From: Terriglobia bacterium
GTDB lineage: Bacteria; Acidobacteriota; Terriglobia; UBA7540
Direction of reading: 5' to 3'
NCBI GenBank assembly: GCA_030038235.1
Contig: JASHPE010000150.1
Span: 1 to 52,360 of the forward strand
DNA length: 52,360 bases
Part shown: piece by piece, positions 8,802 to 17,026 of the stretch
Layout: every line of letters starts with the position of its first letter
Position numbering within the stretch: the stretch's first letter is position 1
Program-made: the position numbers and the translations under genes
The notes under the pieces: generated by a model
Databases searched by the model: none
Told to the model about the DNA's origin: nothing
The model's input: the letters and a program-made list of their open reading frames with translations, nothing else

Positions 8802-9536
8802 ATGGGAAAGCTCGAGGGTAAGGTTGCAGTCATCACGGGTGGATCGAGCGGCATGGCGCTGGCGAGCGCCAAGCGATTCGTTGAGGAAGGCGCCTATGTG
8901 TTCATCACGGGCCGGAGGCAGGAGGCGCTCGATGAGGCCGTCGAGCTGATTGGCCGGAACGTGACCGGCGTGCGCGGCGACGCGGCCAATCTCGATGACC
9001 TCGACCGCCTGTTCGAAACAGTCAAACGGGAAAAGGGCAAGATCGACATCCTGTTCGCGAGCGCTGGCACGGGCGAAGCCGTCCCCCTGGGCAAGATTAC
9101 CGAGCAGCACTTCGATGCGGCCTTCGGCCTGAATGTGCGCGGCACGCTATTTACGGTTCAGAAGGCGTTACCGCTGTTCAACGATGGCGGATCGATCATC
9201 ATGACCGGGTCAAATGCTTCGGCGAAAGGTTTTGCTGGTTGGGGCGTGTATGCGGCGAGCAAGTTGGCGTTGCGCTCATTCGCACGCACGTGGCTCAACG
9301 AACTGAAGGGCAGGAATATCCGGGTGAACGTGCTGGTCCCCGGGGCTATCGCCACACCGATGCAGGAAGAAGTTCTCTCCAAGGAGGCGAAGGAGATGTT
9401 CGAATCCATGATCCCGCGGGGAAAGATGGGTCAACCTGAGGAAGTCGCCACCGTCGCGCTGTTTCTTGCTTCGGACGATTCGAGCTTCGTGAACGGGGGG
9501 GAGTTGTTCGTCGACGGCGGCATGTCGGCAATCTGA
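8802..9536 (+). CDS. SDR family oxidoreductase (first of tandem pair)
   Basis: 244 residues. A classical short-chain dehydrogenase/reductase with a Rossmann fold. The cofactor loop reads TGGSSGMA (12-19), with Met replacing the usual Ile of the TGxxxGIG pattern; the catalytic tyrosine and lysine are Y150 and K154 (YAASK), with the serine region IIMTGSNAS before them. The R38-R39 pair after the second strand suggests NADP(H) preference. The start is ATG at 8802 with AGGGAGAA upstream; an earlier in-frame ATG at 8727 has no such site. It is followed after 40 bases by a close paralogue and faces a TetR regulator. The substrate is unknown. Confidence 0.92.
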   Translation: MGKLEGKVAVITGGSSGMALASAKRFVEEGAYVFITGRRQEALDEAVELIGRNVTGVRGDAANLDDLDRLFETVKREKGKIDILFASAGTGEAVPLGKITEQHFDAAFGLNVRGTLFTVQKALPLFNDGGSIIMTGSNASAKGFAGWGVYAASKLALRSFARTWLNELKGRNIRVNVLVPGAIATPMQEEVLSKEAKEMFESMIPRGKMGQPEEVATVALFLASDDSSFVNGGELFVDGGMSAI

Positions 9537-9576
9537 ATCGGGCCAGATGGACCGTGAAGCTGACAAGGAGCATACA

Positions 9577-10320
9577 ATGGGCGCACTTGAAGGCAAGGTA
9601 GCAGTAATCACGGGAGGCAATGGCGGGATCGGCCTGGCCACAGCCAGGCGCTTCGTGAAAGAAGGGGCCTATGTGTTTATCACCGGGCGCCGACAAGCGG
9701 AGTTGGATAAGGCGGTCTCGCTGATCGGGAAGAATGTAACGGCCGTTCGGGGAGATGTCTCGAAGCTCGAGGACCTCGATCACCTTTACGATGTGGTGCG
9801 AAAGGAAAAGGGACGTGTCGACGTCGTCTTCGCAAATGCCGGGCTGGTAGATCCCGTCTTGCTGACAGACTCAACGCCAGACACCTATGACAAGCAGTTC
9901 AACCTGAACGCACGCGGGGTGTACTTTACGGTGCAGAAGGCGCTGCCGCTGCTGGCCGACAATGCGTCGATCATCCTTTCCGGATCGGCGGCATGGCAGA
10001 TGGGCATACCGGCCCTTGGCGCGTATTCGGCGACGAAAGCGGCGTTGGTCTCCTTTGTCCGAACCTGGACCGCAGAATTGGCCAGCCGTGGCATTCGCGC
10101 GAACGTGATCAGTCCTGGACCGACGGAAACGCCCATGGTGCATGTCGGCGCCAAAGCGTCTGACGAGGGTACAAGCGATTACTTCAAGAAAATGATCCCC
10201 ATGGGACGGCTTGGAACAGCGGATGAGCTTGCGTCGGCAGCCGTGTTCCTCGCTTCCGACGAGAGCAGCTTCATCACTGGAATCGATTTGCCGGTCGACG
10301 GCGGCACGGCTTCCAGATAA
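9577..10320 (+). CDS. SDR family oxidoreductase (second of tandem pair)
   Basis: 247 residues, aligned nearly end to end with the preceding SDR: both begin MG-LEGKVAVITGG, share EGAYVFITGRRQ, and both read TVQKALPL and (F/V)RTW in the same places. Here the cofactor loop is the standard TGGNGGIG, the NAG motif is intact (FANAG at 85-89) and the catalytic residues are Y150 and K154 (YSATK). It starts at ATG 9577, with AAGGAG at 9565-9570. The two genes arose by tandem duplication and then diverged in the substrate region (90-110, 135-150). Probably co-transcribed and under the same TetR control. Confidence 0.92.
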   Translation: MGALEGKVAVITGGNGGIGLATARRFVKEGAYVFITGRRQAELDKAVSLIGKNVTAVRGDVSKLEDLDHLYDVVRKEKGRVDVVFANAGLVDPVLLTDSTPDTYDKQFNLNARGVYFTVQKALPLLADNASIILSGSAAWQMGIPALGAYSATKAALVSFVRTWTAELASRGIRANVISPGPTETPMVHVGAKASDEGTSDYFKKMIPMGRLGTADELASAAVFLASDESSFITGIDLPVDGGTASR

Positions 10321-10346
10321 TGCGCGAACTGTGCAATTCCGCTTGA

Positions 10347-10372
10347 CGCACGAGACCATTCGTCTCGCGTGC
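10347..10372. terminator. Short hairpin after the SDR pair
   Basis: GCACGAGAC (10348-10356) can pair with GTCTC-GC-GTGC (10362-10372) with a two-base bulge and a 5-base loop. It lies between the second SDR and the reductase gene. No T-run follows, so intrinsic termination is doubtful; it may separate or attenuate the two transcripts. Confidence 0.25.
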
Positions 10373-10431
10373 CGTGAGATTACATAGCCTCGAAAAATGT
10401 TCAGCATCGGCTGAGAGATCGGAGAGTCTTT

Positions 10432-11028
10432 ATGAAGTACGCAATTATCGGTTCCGGTAAAATTGGTACTGCGTTGGCCCGCATCTTCGCCGGCAAGAAA
10501 ATCGAAGTTGCGATCGCGAACTTCCGCGGACCTGCGACACTCGCGTCTTTAACGAAAGAACTCGGCTCGAGCGTCGTTCCGCAATCCCTCCAAGACGCTT
10601 ATAACGCTGAGATAATCTTTCTCGCCGTTCCTTTTTCTGCTCACAAAAATGTTGCGAAGGAATTCAAGCAGTGGAACGGCAAGATCGTTGTCGATGTTAC
10701 GAATGCCCTTCATGTGGCTCCGGAAGAGCTAGGAGATCTCCTCTCTTCTGAAGTGGTTTCCCAAGCATTTGCTGGAGCACGCCTGGTAAAGGCTTTCAAT
10801 CATTTGCCTGCGGCACAGCTTGGAACGAATCCGTCCTTGGGGCTGCGGCAGGTGGTGTTCGTATCGAGCAACGACGTGGATGCCAGCGCGACTATCGCGA
10901 CCGTAGCAAGTGAGCTTGGCTTCGCTCCAGTCGAACTCGGAAGGCTTGACCAGGGCGGCGTACCCCTTCATGTTGTGGGCGGACGGCCTGGCGGGCTTCT
11001 GTTTCAGAACCTGGAAAAGCTCGGCTGA
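10432..11028 (+). CDS. NADPH-dependent F420-reductase-like (FNO-type) NAD(P)-binding protein
   Basis: 198 residues. A single Rossmann domain with GSGKIGTALA at 7-16 and the pattern EIIFLAVPFSAH and KIVVDVTNAL typical of the YrrB/FNO-like family, related to NADP-dependent F420 oxidoreductase. The conserved KAFNHLPA (about 119-126) and VELGRLDQGG near the C-terminus also match. Many bacterial members occur in organisms without F420, so the real electron carrier is uncertain. The frame and codon use are normal; the start is ATG at 10432 with GGAGAG upstream. It follows the SDR pair on the same strand by 111 bases and may share their regulation. Confidence 0.85.
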   Translation: MKYAIIGSGKIGTALARIFAGKKIEVAIANFRGPATLASLTKELGSSVVPQSLQDAYNAEIIFLAVPFSAHKNVAKEFKQWNGKIVVDVTNALHVAPEELGDLLSSEVVSQAFAGARLVKAFNHLPAAQLGTNPSLGLRQVVFVSSNDVDASATIATVASELGFAPVELGRLDQGGVPLHVVGGRPGGLLFQNLEKLG

Positions 11029-11137
11029 TCGCAGCAATCGTAATCTGGAACTGGCTGCGGGGAGGACTCGCTCCGCGGCCCGCAGCGCGAAGGATGGGCA
11101 CACCGCCGTAGTTGTTTTGGAGCACAAGGTCCGTTGA

Positions 11138-12355
11138 CTACGCGTGATTTGCGCGAGCGAAGGGCGCCCCTTCGCTCGGGATGACAACCGGACGGGCGGG
11201 CCTCACGGCGTCAGCCTGAAGACGACCCCCTGAGCATACGAGCGTTGCGGGGCCTTGCCATAACACTGGGTCAGTCCCCAGAACGCGCCATTCTTCGCCG
11301 AGATCAGATCCATCGGGCATTCTCCTACCGAAGCCGTCGGAGAGAAGGGTGAGAGGGTCTGGGATCACGCTCCCATTGGTCGGCGAAATGGTGAGAATTT
11401 CTCCATCTCCAAAGGGTGCATCATATCGCATGATCCACAAGTTGCCGTCGCTGCCGAGAACGAGCGGGCTGAAATCGAACTCAAAGATGGGAAAATTCGG
11501 AATGTAAGGAAAAAGCTGCAGATTCGCGCCGTCGGGTTGGACCTCGAACAAGCCGACGCCTTCCAGAATATCTTCATAGAAACCGTATAGGTTTCCGTCC
11601 GCGCCGAAGACCGGTAAGACCGTGTACGCGTCCAGGTCAAGTTCGGTCGTTTGAAGTTCGCCCGTGGTCTCGTTGTAGTTGAACAGCGTTGATCCGCTAT
11701 TGGTCCCGTAGAACGTGCCATCGGGTCCCACTGCCATCCTGGTCGGGGTACCCGCGATACACGCGACCGCGCTGTAGGTTGCCGCTGCGGTGCCAATCTG
11801 AAAAATGACGCCACCGCCGCAGGCGCCGCCATAGAACGTGGTGCCGTAGACGTTGCCATCCGTTCCCGCCACCATTCCTAAGGGGTTATAGCCGTCAGAA
11901 CAGTCCACGCAAAACGAATGAATGGTCTGGAATCCGGACCCGTCTCTGTTCAGGCGAAACAGAGTTCCGACGTTATTGGCCCCGCCAACGCCGGTCTCGC
12001 CATAGAGCTTGCCATCGGGACCTTCGACCATCTCGCCCGGATCTTCCCCGTTTGGATAGTTGCCTCCCTGTCCCGGCGTAAATGTGTACAACACGGTAAA
12101 CTTGCCCGACGGTGTCAGCGAGAATACCACGCCGCCGGCTTCTCCGTGGGCTTCGGTTGAGTAGGCCGCAGTGCCATAGAAATTGCCGTCCGATCCCTGG
12201 ATGATCGAAGTGGGCGTAGCGCCTTTGGGACAATTGCCTTGTCCATCCGGCCCCTGGCACACGAAGGTGTGCACTGCGACCGGCTGTTGCCCGTTAGCAT
12301 ACCCGGAGACAGCGAGCAGCACGGCGAAAACGGCGAGAGAGGCTATGGGCTTCAT
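11138..12355 (-). CDS. Secreted GloVer-repeat protein, frameshifted near the 3' end
   Basis: The N-terminus MKPIASLAVFAVLLAVSGYANG is a signal peptide with a cleavage site near residue 22. The body is built from repeats of the form GSDGNFYGT, GTDGNVYGTTFYGG and GGVVFSLTPSGKFTVLYTF, the 'choice-of-anchor tandem repeat GloVer' pattern common in Acidobacteria and expected to form a beta-propeller. After about VIPDP the reading frame turns to nonsense. A one-base change of frame there restores a repeat-like end (..NGAFWGLTQCYG..GVVFRLTP) with a stop at 11203. So the native gene probably ended at 11203, and this copy carries a frameshift near 11340-11370, real or a sequencing error. Function unknown; exported. 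Confidence 0.8.
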   Translation of the reverse strand: MKPIASLAVFAVLLAVSGYANGQQPVAVHTFVCQGPDGQGNCPKGATPTSIIQGSDGNFYGTAAYSTEAHGEAGGVVFSLTPSGKFTVLYTFTPGQGGNYPNGEDPGEMVEGPDGKLYGETGVGGANNVGTLFRLNRDGSGFQTIHSFCVDCSDGYNPLGMVAGTDGNVYGTTFYGGACGGGVIFQIGTAAATYSAVACIAGTPTRMAVGPDGTFYGTNSGSTLFNYNETTGELQTTELDLDAYTVLPVFGADGNLYGFYEDILEGVGLFEVQPDGANLQLFPYIPNFPIFEFDFSPLVLGSDGNLWIMRYDAPFGDGEILTISPTNGSVIPDPLTLLSDGFGRRMPDGSDLGEEWRVLGTDPVLWQGPATLVCSGGRLQADAVRPARPVVIPSEGAPFARANHA

Positions 12356-12434
12356 GGCATTCCTCCTTTGCACAACCAGCTATACTCAAACGCGGTCCTT
12401 CGGTTGTCGTAAAGAAGTAAACAGAATGTAAATT

Positions 12435-13205
12435 CTAATGCCACTGCACCGTGAAGCTGGTTCCGTCGGGGGTTAGCGCCGAGGGAACCGCAAACCAGTT
12501 GTACTTCGTCAATCCACCCAAAAAGATGGCGTGGTAGGTGTGGAACCCTCCAATCGGCTTGGTCTCCCCGGAGACCGTCGCCTCGCAGGTCGCCGTCACG
12601 CCGGTTCCGTCCTCCCCGAAGGCCACCGTGCCGAAGTCGGTAAACACGAACGAGTTGTCTTCCGCGATCCACTCCGCCGAATCGCGCTTGGCCATGGGAA
12701 ACTCCTTCGAGATGGTGAATGTCTGGTTCGTGCGCTCATCCGAGATGGTCAATGTGAACTCGGTTCCGTCATAGGTCACGGAGGCGGTCATCACGTCCCC
12801 CGGCTCTACGTCGATGGTCGTGATCGTGACGCCCCCCAACGGCGCAAATTCATACCAGGCGTAATAGGTGGGAGCGCCCTTCGAACAATCCGAATCCGTG
12901 CCCGTCTGCTCCACGGTCGGCGACGTGTACCCGTCAATTCCGACCCAGAATGACGCTCCAGTATTCGCTTCCCCATTGCCGGCGCAAGTCGCAGTGGGAA
13001 CCACCCACGAGCCCGCCGCCTCGGTGACCGAATCTTCGGGGCCGGTCACCGCATATCCGCTCCAGTTGCCGCTGACCACGGATCCGAACGCGCCCTGTTC
13101 AAGCATACGCATCGTGTCATGTTGCCTTACGTTCCCATGCGCGCTCGCCATCGCGGGCAACGCCATAGCTCCCAACAAAAAACAACACAAAATGAAACGA
13201 TTCAT
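12435..13205 (-). CDS. Secreted G1 family glutamic endopeptidase (eqolisin)
   Basis: 256 residues. Residues 1-22 form a signal peptide (MNRFILCCFLLGAMALPAMASA). The mature domain shows the peptidase G1 (scytalidoglutamic peptidase) landmarks: NWSGYAV at 47-53, SWVVPTA, FWVGIDGY at 87-93, the catalytic glutamine in PTVEQTG (Q100), YYAWYEFAP, and the catalytic glutamate in SAEWIAE (E178). This acid-active fold is best known in fungi; bacterial forms exist. The start ATG at 13205 was chosen for the signal peptide; longer versions add no sensible sequence. It lies 79 bases upstream of the GloVer gene on the same strand, so both exported proteins may be made together, perhaps for growth on protein at low pH. 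Confidence 0.88.
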   Translation of the reverse strand: MNRFILCCFLLGAMALPAMASAHGNVRQHDTMRMLEQGAFGSVVSGNWSGYAVTGPEDSVTEAAGSWVVPTATCAGNGEANTGASFWVGIDGYTSPTVEQTGTDSDCSKGAPTYYAWYEFAPLGGVTITTIDVEPGDVMTASVTYDGTEFTLTISDERTNQTFTISKEFPMAKRDSAEWIAEDNSFVFTDFGTVAFGEDGTGVTATCEATVSGETKPIGGFHTYHAIFLGGLTKYNWFAVPSALTPDGTSFTVQWH

Positions 13206-13281
13206 AGTGTCAGTCCCCATCGTCAACGGTGTCAGGCCTGGGGTAGGGTTACATGCTGCTGGTGCTGGGGTCAAGTCAACA

Positions 13282-13301
13282 GTTAACGGTCGACCGTTGA
13301 C
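13282..13301. promoter_or_regulatory. 20-base palindrome upstream of the glutamic peptidase
   Basis: GTTAACGG-TCGA-CCGTTGAC is self-complementary except for one mismatched pair and lies about 77 bases upstream of the peptidase start. Position and symmetry suit a dimeric repressor or activator site; it could instead be a relic of a dispersed palindrome. Confidence 0.35.
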
Positions 13302-14064
13302 AGTAACCCCGGTCCGAAATCGCAGAGCTTTCCTCTGCGCCAACCGCGGCGGCGGGCGTCCGGACTCCCGGGCAATTAGAGCCTAGATACGTTGCCTATC
13401 ATGCCGCAAACTCCCGGCGGGATGCCGCGCTCTGTGCGGCCGTCGTCGCCTCTTATCCGCCTTGACATTACGACATCATGGGTCCTCGTGCCGCAGCGCT
13501 AGCTGCGCTGCTCGGACCTGAATATCGCGGAGCTTTTCACTACCCTGGCGGCGAGACAGATCCAGCGCGGCATCTGCCGCAGCCCGCAAAGAGGCGGCAG
13601 GATGTGGACCGGAACGTGCCCGTAGGTAGCGCTGATCGGTGCGCCGGCCGATTGCCAAAATCGCGGGTAGCCGTCCTCGGGGTCTCATCGTTTGCGGCCC
13701 CCGTGGGTGCGACGAGGTTTTTTGCTGAGGAAATACAAAGTGGTTTCGATTCGCGGCTCATCGCTCTTACTGATGGCTGCTGGAGTGTAACCCATTTATA
13801 TCTGACCACTTATTCGCTGGCGCGCACGCGCGAGTTCGCAGTCGGAAGCGACCATGTTGCTTTCCCGACCCTGAGTCAGGGGCCTTGAGCCTCAGCAGCC
13901 ACAACACGATTATGGGGCGGGGGATTGGGCTGACAGTTGTGCACTGGGGAGCAAGCCTATCAAGAATAGGTTACACGTTTACAGTTTGCCGCGTCCGCTT
14001 TCGTTCTCCATGAGTGGTGCGCCACCTGGTGTGCTCAGCGCGCGCAGACCCGGGGAGGGTCGGT
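13302..14064. other. Long intergenic region, no supported gene
   Basis: About 760 bases between the peptidase promoter and the TonB-type gene. Short frames are open on both strands (for example 13478-13888 on the plus strand), but none has a recognisable domain, a good ribosome-binding site or coding-like composition. It probably holds promoters for the two divergent genes. Confidence 0.5.
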
Positions 14065-16692
14065 ATGGGGTTCTTCAAACTCAAATTTAAGCCACGGTCG
14101 CAGCCCTCGCCAACCAAAACCGCTGCCGAGCGGATTAGCAGGCTGCTCGATGCACCCCAGGCGGCCATCGGTCCTGAGGAACCCCCGGCGCTCCTCCCCC
14201 AGTCCGATGCGGTCCCGGCTTCGTCCGGAGCGCCGCTGGACCCTCATTTCAGCGCGCTTGTAACGATCACCGATCCCGAAGAGCACGGGGCCCTGCCGCG
14301 GCAGGACGCAGCCCAGCCTGTTTTGGGTTCTCCATCTGATTTCACGGCTCCCGCAGTGAGTTCTTTAGAGGAGCCCCCGTCGCTGCCACGGTACGACGCA
14401 GTGCCGGACGCCTTCGCTGCTCCGCCTCACCTCGCGTCCGAAGGCACCAGCGGTCCCGAGAAGTCCGGGTCTTTGCAGCAGGCGGACGCACTTCCAGCTC
14501 CCGCGGTTTCTCCGTTGGAAATTTACCCTGCGGCCGTTAGTTCCGAAGAGCGCCCGTCACTATGGCGGGCAGACGCGGTCCCAGCTCCCGCCACTCCCCC
14601 CATGGAGCCTGACGTCACCGCGCCCGAGACCAGCACCGGTCCTGAACTACACTGGGCGGAGCCGCAGCAGGACGCAGCACAGCCTGCTTTGCGTTCACCA
14701 TTTGATTTCAGCGCGCCCCCGACGGTCAGTTCTTCCGAGGAGCCCCCGTCGCTGCCGCAGCACGAGGCAGTGCCGGACGCCTTGGCTTTTCCGGCGGCGC
14801 CTCACCTCGAGTCCGAAGGCGCCAGCGGTCCAGAGAAGTTCGGGTTTTTGGGGCAGGAGGACGCACTTCCAGCTCCCGCGGTTTCTTCGTTGGAAATTCC
14901 CCCTACTGCCGTCGATCCCGAAGTGTGCCCGCCACTATCGCGTTCAGACGCGGTCCTAGCTCTCGCGGTTCCTCCCGCGGCGCCTCGCTTCACCTATGGG
15001 AGCCAGCGCCCACGCCTGTTTCCAGAACGTGGGTTCCTGTATTCGTGCGTCGCTCACCTAATCGCCATTCCGCTTCTGTTGCTCTGGCCGAAACACGTAT
15101 CGCCCATCTACGACCCGCCCAAGCAATGGGAACTGACCATGGTTCCCAAAGATGCGCTGTACTTGCCCGCTCTGGGGGGAGGCGATTCCGGCGGCGCACA
15201 AAAAGGGACTGCAGCGAAGTCTCCCAGCGTTCCGAGCTTGTCAGTGGCAGCGCTAAGCAAGTCAGGCGTGAGTTATCCGGGAGCTCAAGCGATCGTTTCC
15301 AATCCGCCTCGGCCCACGAATCGAGTGCAAACCATTCTGCAGCCGGAGCTTCCTAATCCGCCGGAACTTACGAAGTTCGTGCACCTACCCAACGTCGTCC
15401 GGCTGGCGGAGAACACTCCGACTTCCCGGCCGGACACTGCGCCTGACGCAGCGAAGGCCGAGCCCTCTGTGGAACCGCCAACGCCGCACAGCGGGCCGAC
15501 CGCCCCCACCACTCCTCAACTTCGAGCTTTGGCGCCTGTGTTGATCGCTGCACCGAAGCTTGCGCTGCCCGTGGTGGCTCCTACGAACAGCCCTACGATG
15601 CAAGCGGCAACAGTGCCACCGGTCGCTCCGGCGCCGGCCAATCCCGAGCGAGCACGTGTACTGCCTGGCTCGCCCGGCGCTCAGGACCGGGCGCTGATTG
15701 CGCTCAGCGTAATGCCGGCTCCGCCTGACCCGGCGCCCAAGGTTCCCAACGGCGAGGCGCACGGCCAGTTTGCCGTTGTGACTTTGCCGAATCTGGCGAT
15801 ATCTCAGATCGGAATTGGCTCCGCCGTTGAGACGGCCACGCCGTCGCCCGTCGGCGCTGGCGCGAATCCTAAATCGAACGCGCACGATGCCACCGGCGCG
15901 GGGACGGTGGCTGTGGGTCGGAGCACCGGGACCTCGAGCGCTGGAAAAGGAGCCATTGCTGGTCCGGGGTCTGGCTCCGCCAATAGCGGCGCAGGACACA
16001 ATGCCGCCGACGTCGCAGGGGGCGGCATGACCATTCGGGGCTCGGCCTACGGTTCCGGTCCGGGCGCCGGCAGCGCCAGCGGTGAGGGAAAGGGCTCCGG
16101 TCCGGCGCCTGGGGCTTTCGCCGGAATGACGATTCAGGGTGGGGAGGGGTCGAGCGGCATGACCGCGAGCGTGGCGACGCGTCCGTCCGCGAGCCAGCAG
16201 AAACTGGGCAGCTACGGAATCACGGTCGTTTCCACCGGCGTCAGCGGCGGCGGTCTTGCAGATTTGGGCATCTTTCATAATGAGCCGGTCTTCACGGTTT
16301 ATATCAACATGGCCACTTCTTCGGACCCGACCGCTCCATCCTGGACCCTGGAATATGCCGCGCAGCACGCAGGCGATTCGAACGGCGCGCTCATCGCGCC
16401 GCCCTTCCCTTCAAAGAAGGTGACTCCAGTTTGGCCGGGTGACCTGGCCGAGCGTTATCGCAGTCAGATGGCCGTAATTTTCGTGGTAATCGATGAGGCA
16501 GGCAAGGTGCAGCTCGCAAAGACCATGCAGAGCCCGAGCATGGGCCTCAATCCGCCGCTGCTTGCGGCACTCGAAGCCTGGGAGTTCCATCCTGCCAGCC
16601 AGGACGGCAAACCGATCGCCGTGCGGGCGCTCGTCGGTGTGCCCATCCGGGCTCCTGATGAAACGGCTGCAAGCGTCCGGGCTGTGCGGTAA
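14065..16692 (+). CDS. Large Pro/Ala/Gly-rich protein with one membrane helix and C-terminal TonB domain
   Basis: 875 residues. The order is: basic start (MGFFKLKFKPR), a Pro/Glu/Ala-rich N-terminal part of 300 residues containing two copies of a ~115-residue unit, one hydrophobic helix (FLYSCVAHLIAIPLLLLW, about 324-341), a Pro-rich then Gly/Ser-rich linker, and a TonB C-terminal domain (about 780-865: KKVTPVWPGDLAERYRSQ..VIDEAGKV..AALEAWEFHPA). TonB proteins carry energy from the inner membrane to outer-membrane receptors, but ordinary ones have a short cytoplasmic tail; here some 320 residues precede the helix. The ATG at 14065 has GGAGGG upstream. No exbB/exbD is nearby. The role may be energy transduction or a structural envelope function. 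Confidence 0.85.
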   Translation: MGFFKLKFKPRSQPSPTKTAAERISRLLDAPQAAIGPEEPPALLPQSDAVPASSGAPLDPHFSALVTITDPEEHGALPRQDAAQPVLGSPSDFTAPAVSSLEEPPSLPRYDAVPDAFAAPPHLASEGTSGPEKSGSLQQADALPAPAVSPLEIYPAAVSSEERPSLWRADAVPAPATPPMEPDVTAPETSTGPELHWAEPQQDAAQPALRSPFDFSAPPTVSSSEEPPSLPQHEAVPDALAFPAAPHLESEGASGPEKFGFLGQEDALPAPAVSSLEIPPTAVDPEVCPPLSRSDAVLALAVPPAAPRFTYGSQRPRLFPERGFLYSCVAHLIAIPLLLLWPKHVSPIYDPPKQWELTMVPKDALYLPALGGGDSGGAQKGTAAKSPSVPSLSVAALSKSGVSYPGAQAIVSNPPRPTNRVQTILQPELPNPPELTKFVHLPNVVRLAENTPTSRPDTAPDAAKAEPSVEPPTPHSGPTAPTTPQLRALAPVLIAAPKLALPVVAPTNSPTMQAATVPPVAPAPANPERARVLPGSPGAQDRALIALSVMPAPPDPAPKVPNGEAHGQFAVVTLPNLAISQIGIGSAVETATPSPVGAGANPKSNAHDATGAGTVAVGRSTGTSSAGKGAIAGPGSGSANSGAGHNAADVAGGGMTIRGSAYGSGPGAGSASGEGKGSGPAPGAFAGMTIQGGEGSSGMTASVATRPSASQQKLGSYGITVVSTGVSGGGLADLGIFHNEPVFTVYINMATSSDPTAPSWTLEYAAQHAGDSNGALIAPPFPSKKVTPVWPGDLAERYRSQMAVIFVVIDEAGKVQLAKTMQSPSMGLNPPLLAALEAWEFHPASQDGKPIAVRALVGVPIRAPDETAASVRAVR
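14275..14985 (+). repeat. Internal tandem duplication in the TonB-type gene
   Basis: Two units, about 14275-14610 and 14638-14985, encode matching blocks in the same order: QDAAQP.L.SP.DF.AP, SS.EEPPSLP..(D/E)AVPDA, SEG.SGPEK.G, DALPAPAVS.LEI and a final RSDAV/RADAV-type block. They match at DNA level too (for example GAGGAGCCCCCGTCGCTGCC in both). The N-terminal disordered region thus grew by duplication. Confidence 0.8.
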
Positions 16693-16849
16693 ACAGCGGC
16701 GATTCCCGTTGCCGGTTCTCCGTCTTCAACCCCGTTGAATGTCCACTGGCTAACCAACTTGTCTTGAGCCTTGAAGGCCATGCCCTAAATCAGACAGGCG
16801 GGACCGGACCGGCTTCTTGTCATCTAAGACGTCCTTGGACGACTTGATA

Positions 16850-17008
16850 GCCATCGACCGCGTGGCAGCACGCCGCGCTCACACTTTAGGCGTGGGAGTG
16901 CTGTCGGGAGGGTACGGCGAGGATGAACTCGATCGGGCCGGCGCCTATCGGGTGTACCAGGACCCTGCGGACCTGCTGCGGCATCTCGATGAACTCGGCG
17001 TGCGCTCG
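16850..17008 (+). pseudogene. 3' remnant of a HAD-superfamily phosphatase gene
   Basis: One plus-strand frame reads VAARRAHTLGVGVLSGGYG then EDELDRAGAYRVYQDPADLLRHLDELG. This is the C-terminal end of a HAD hydrolase (phosphoglycolate-phosphatase-like), where xxGDxxxDxxAARRAG..GVLSGG..EELxxAGA is conserved. The catalytic N-terminal DxDGT part is absent: upstream sequence lacks HAD motifs and has no start with a ribosome-binding site. No stop closes the frame before it runs into the DMT transporter gene on the other strand. It is therefore a truncated relic rather than a working gene. Confidence 0.65.
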
Positions 17009-17026
17009 GACTTGTTGCCGCCCCGC

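Noticed and set aside
13478..13888. 136-codon plus-strand frame in the long intergenic gap
   Set aside because: No known domain, no ribosome-binding site, overlapping frames on both strands equally open.
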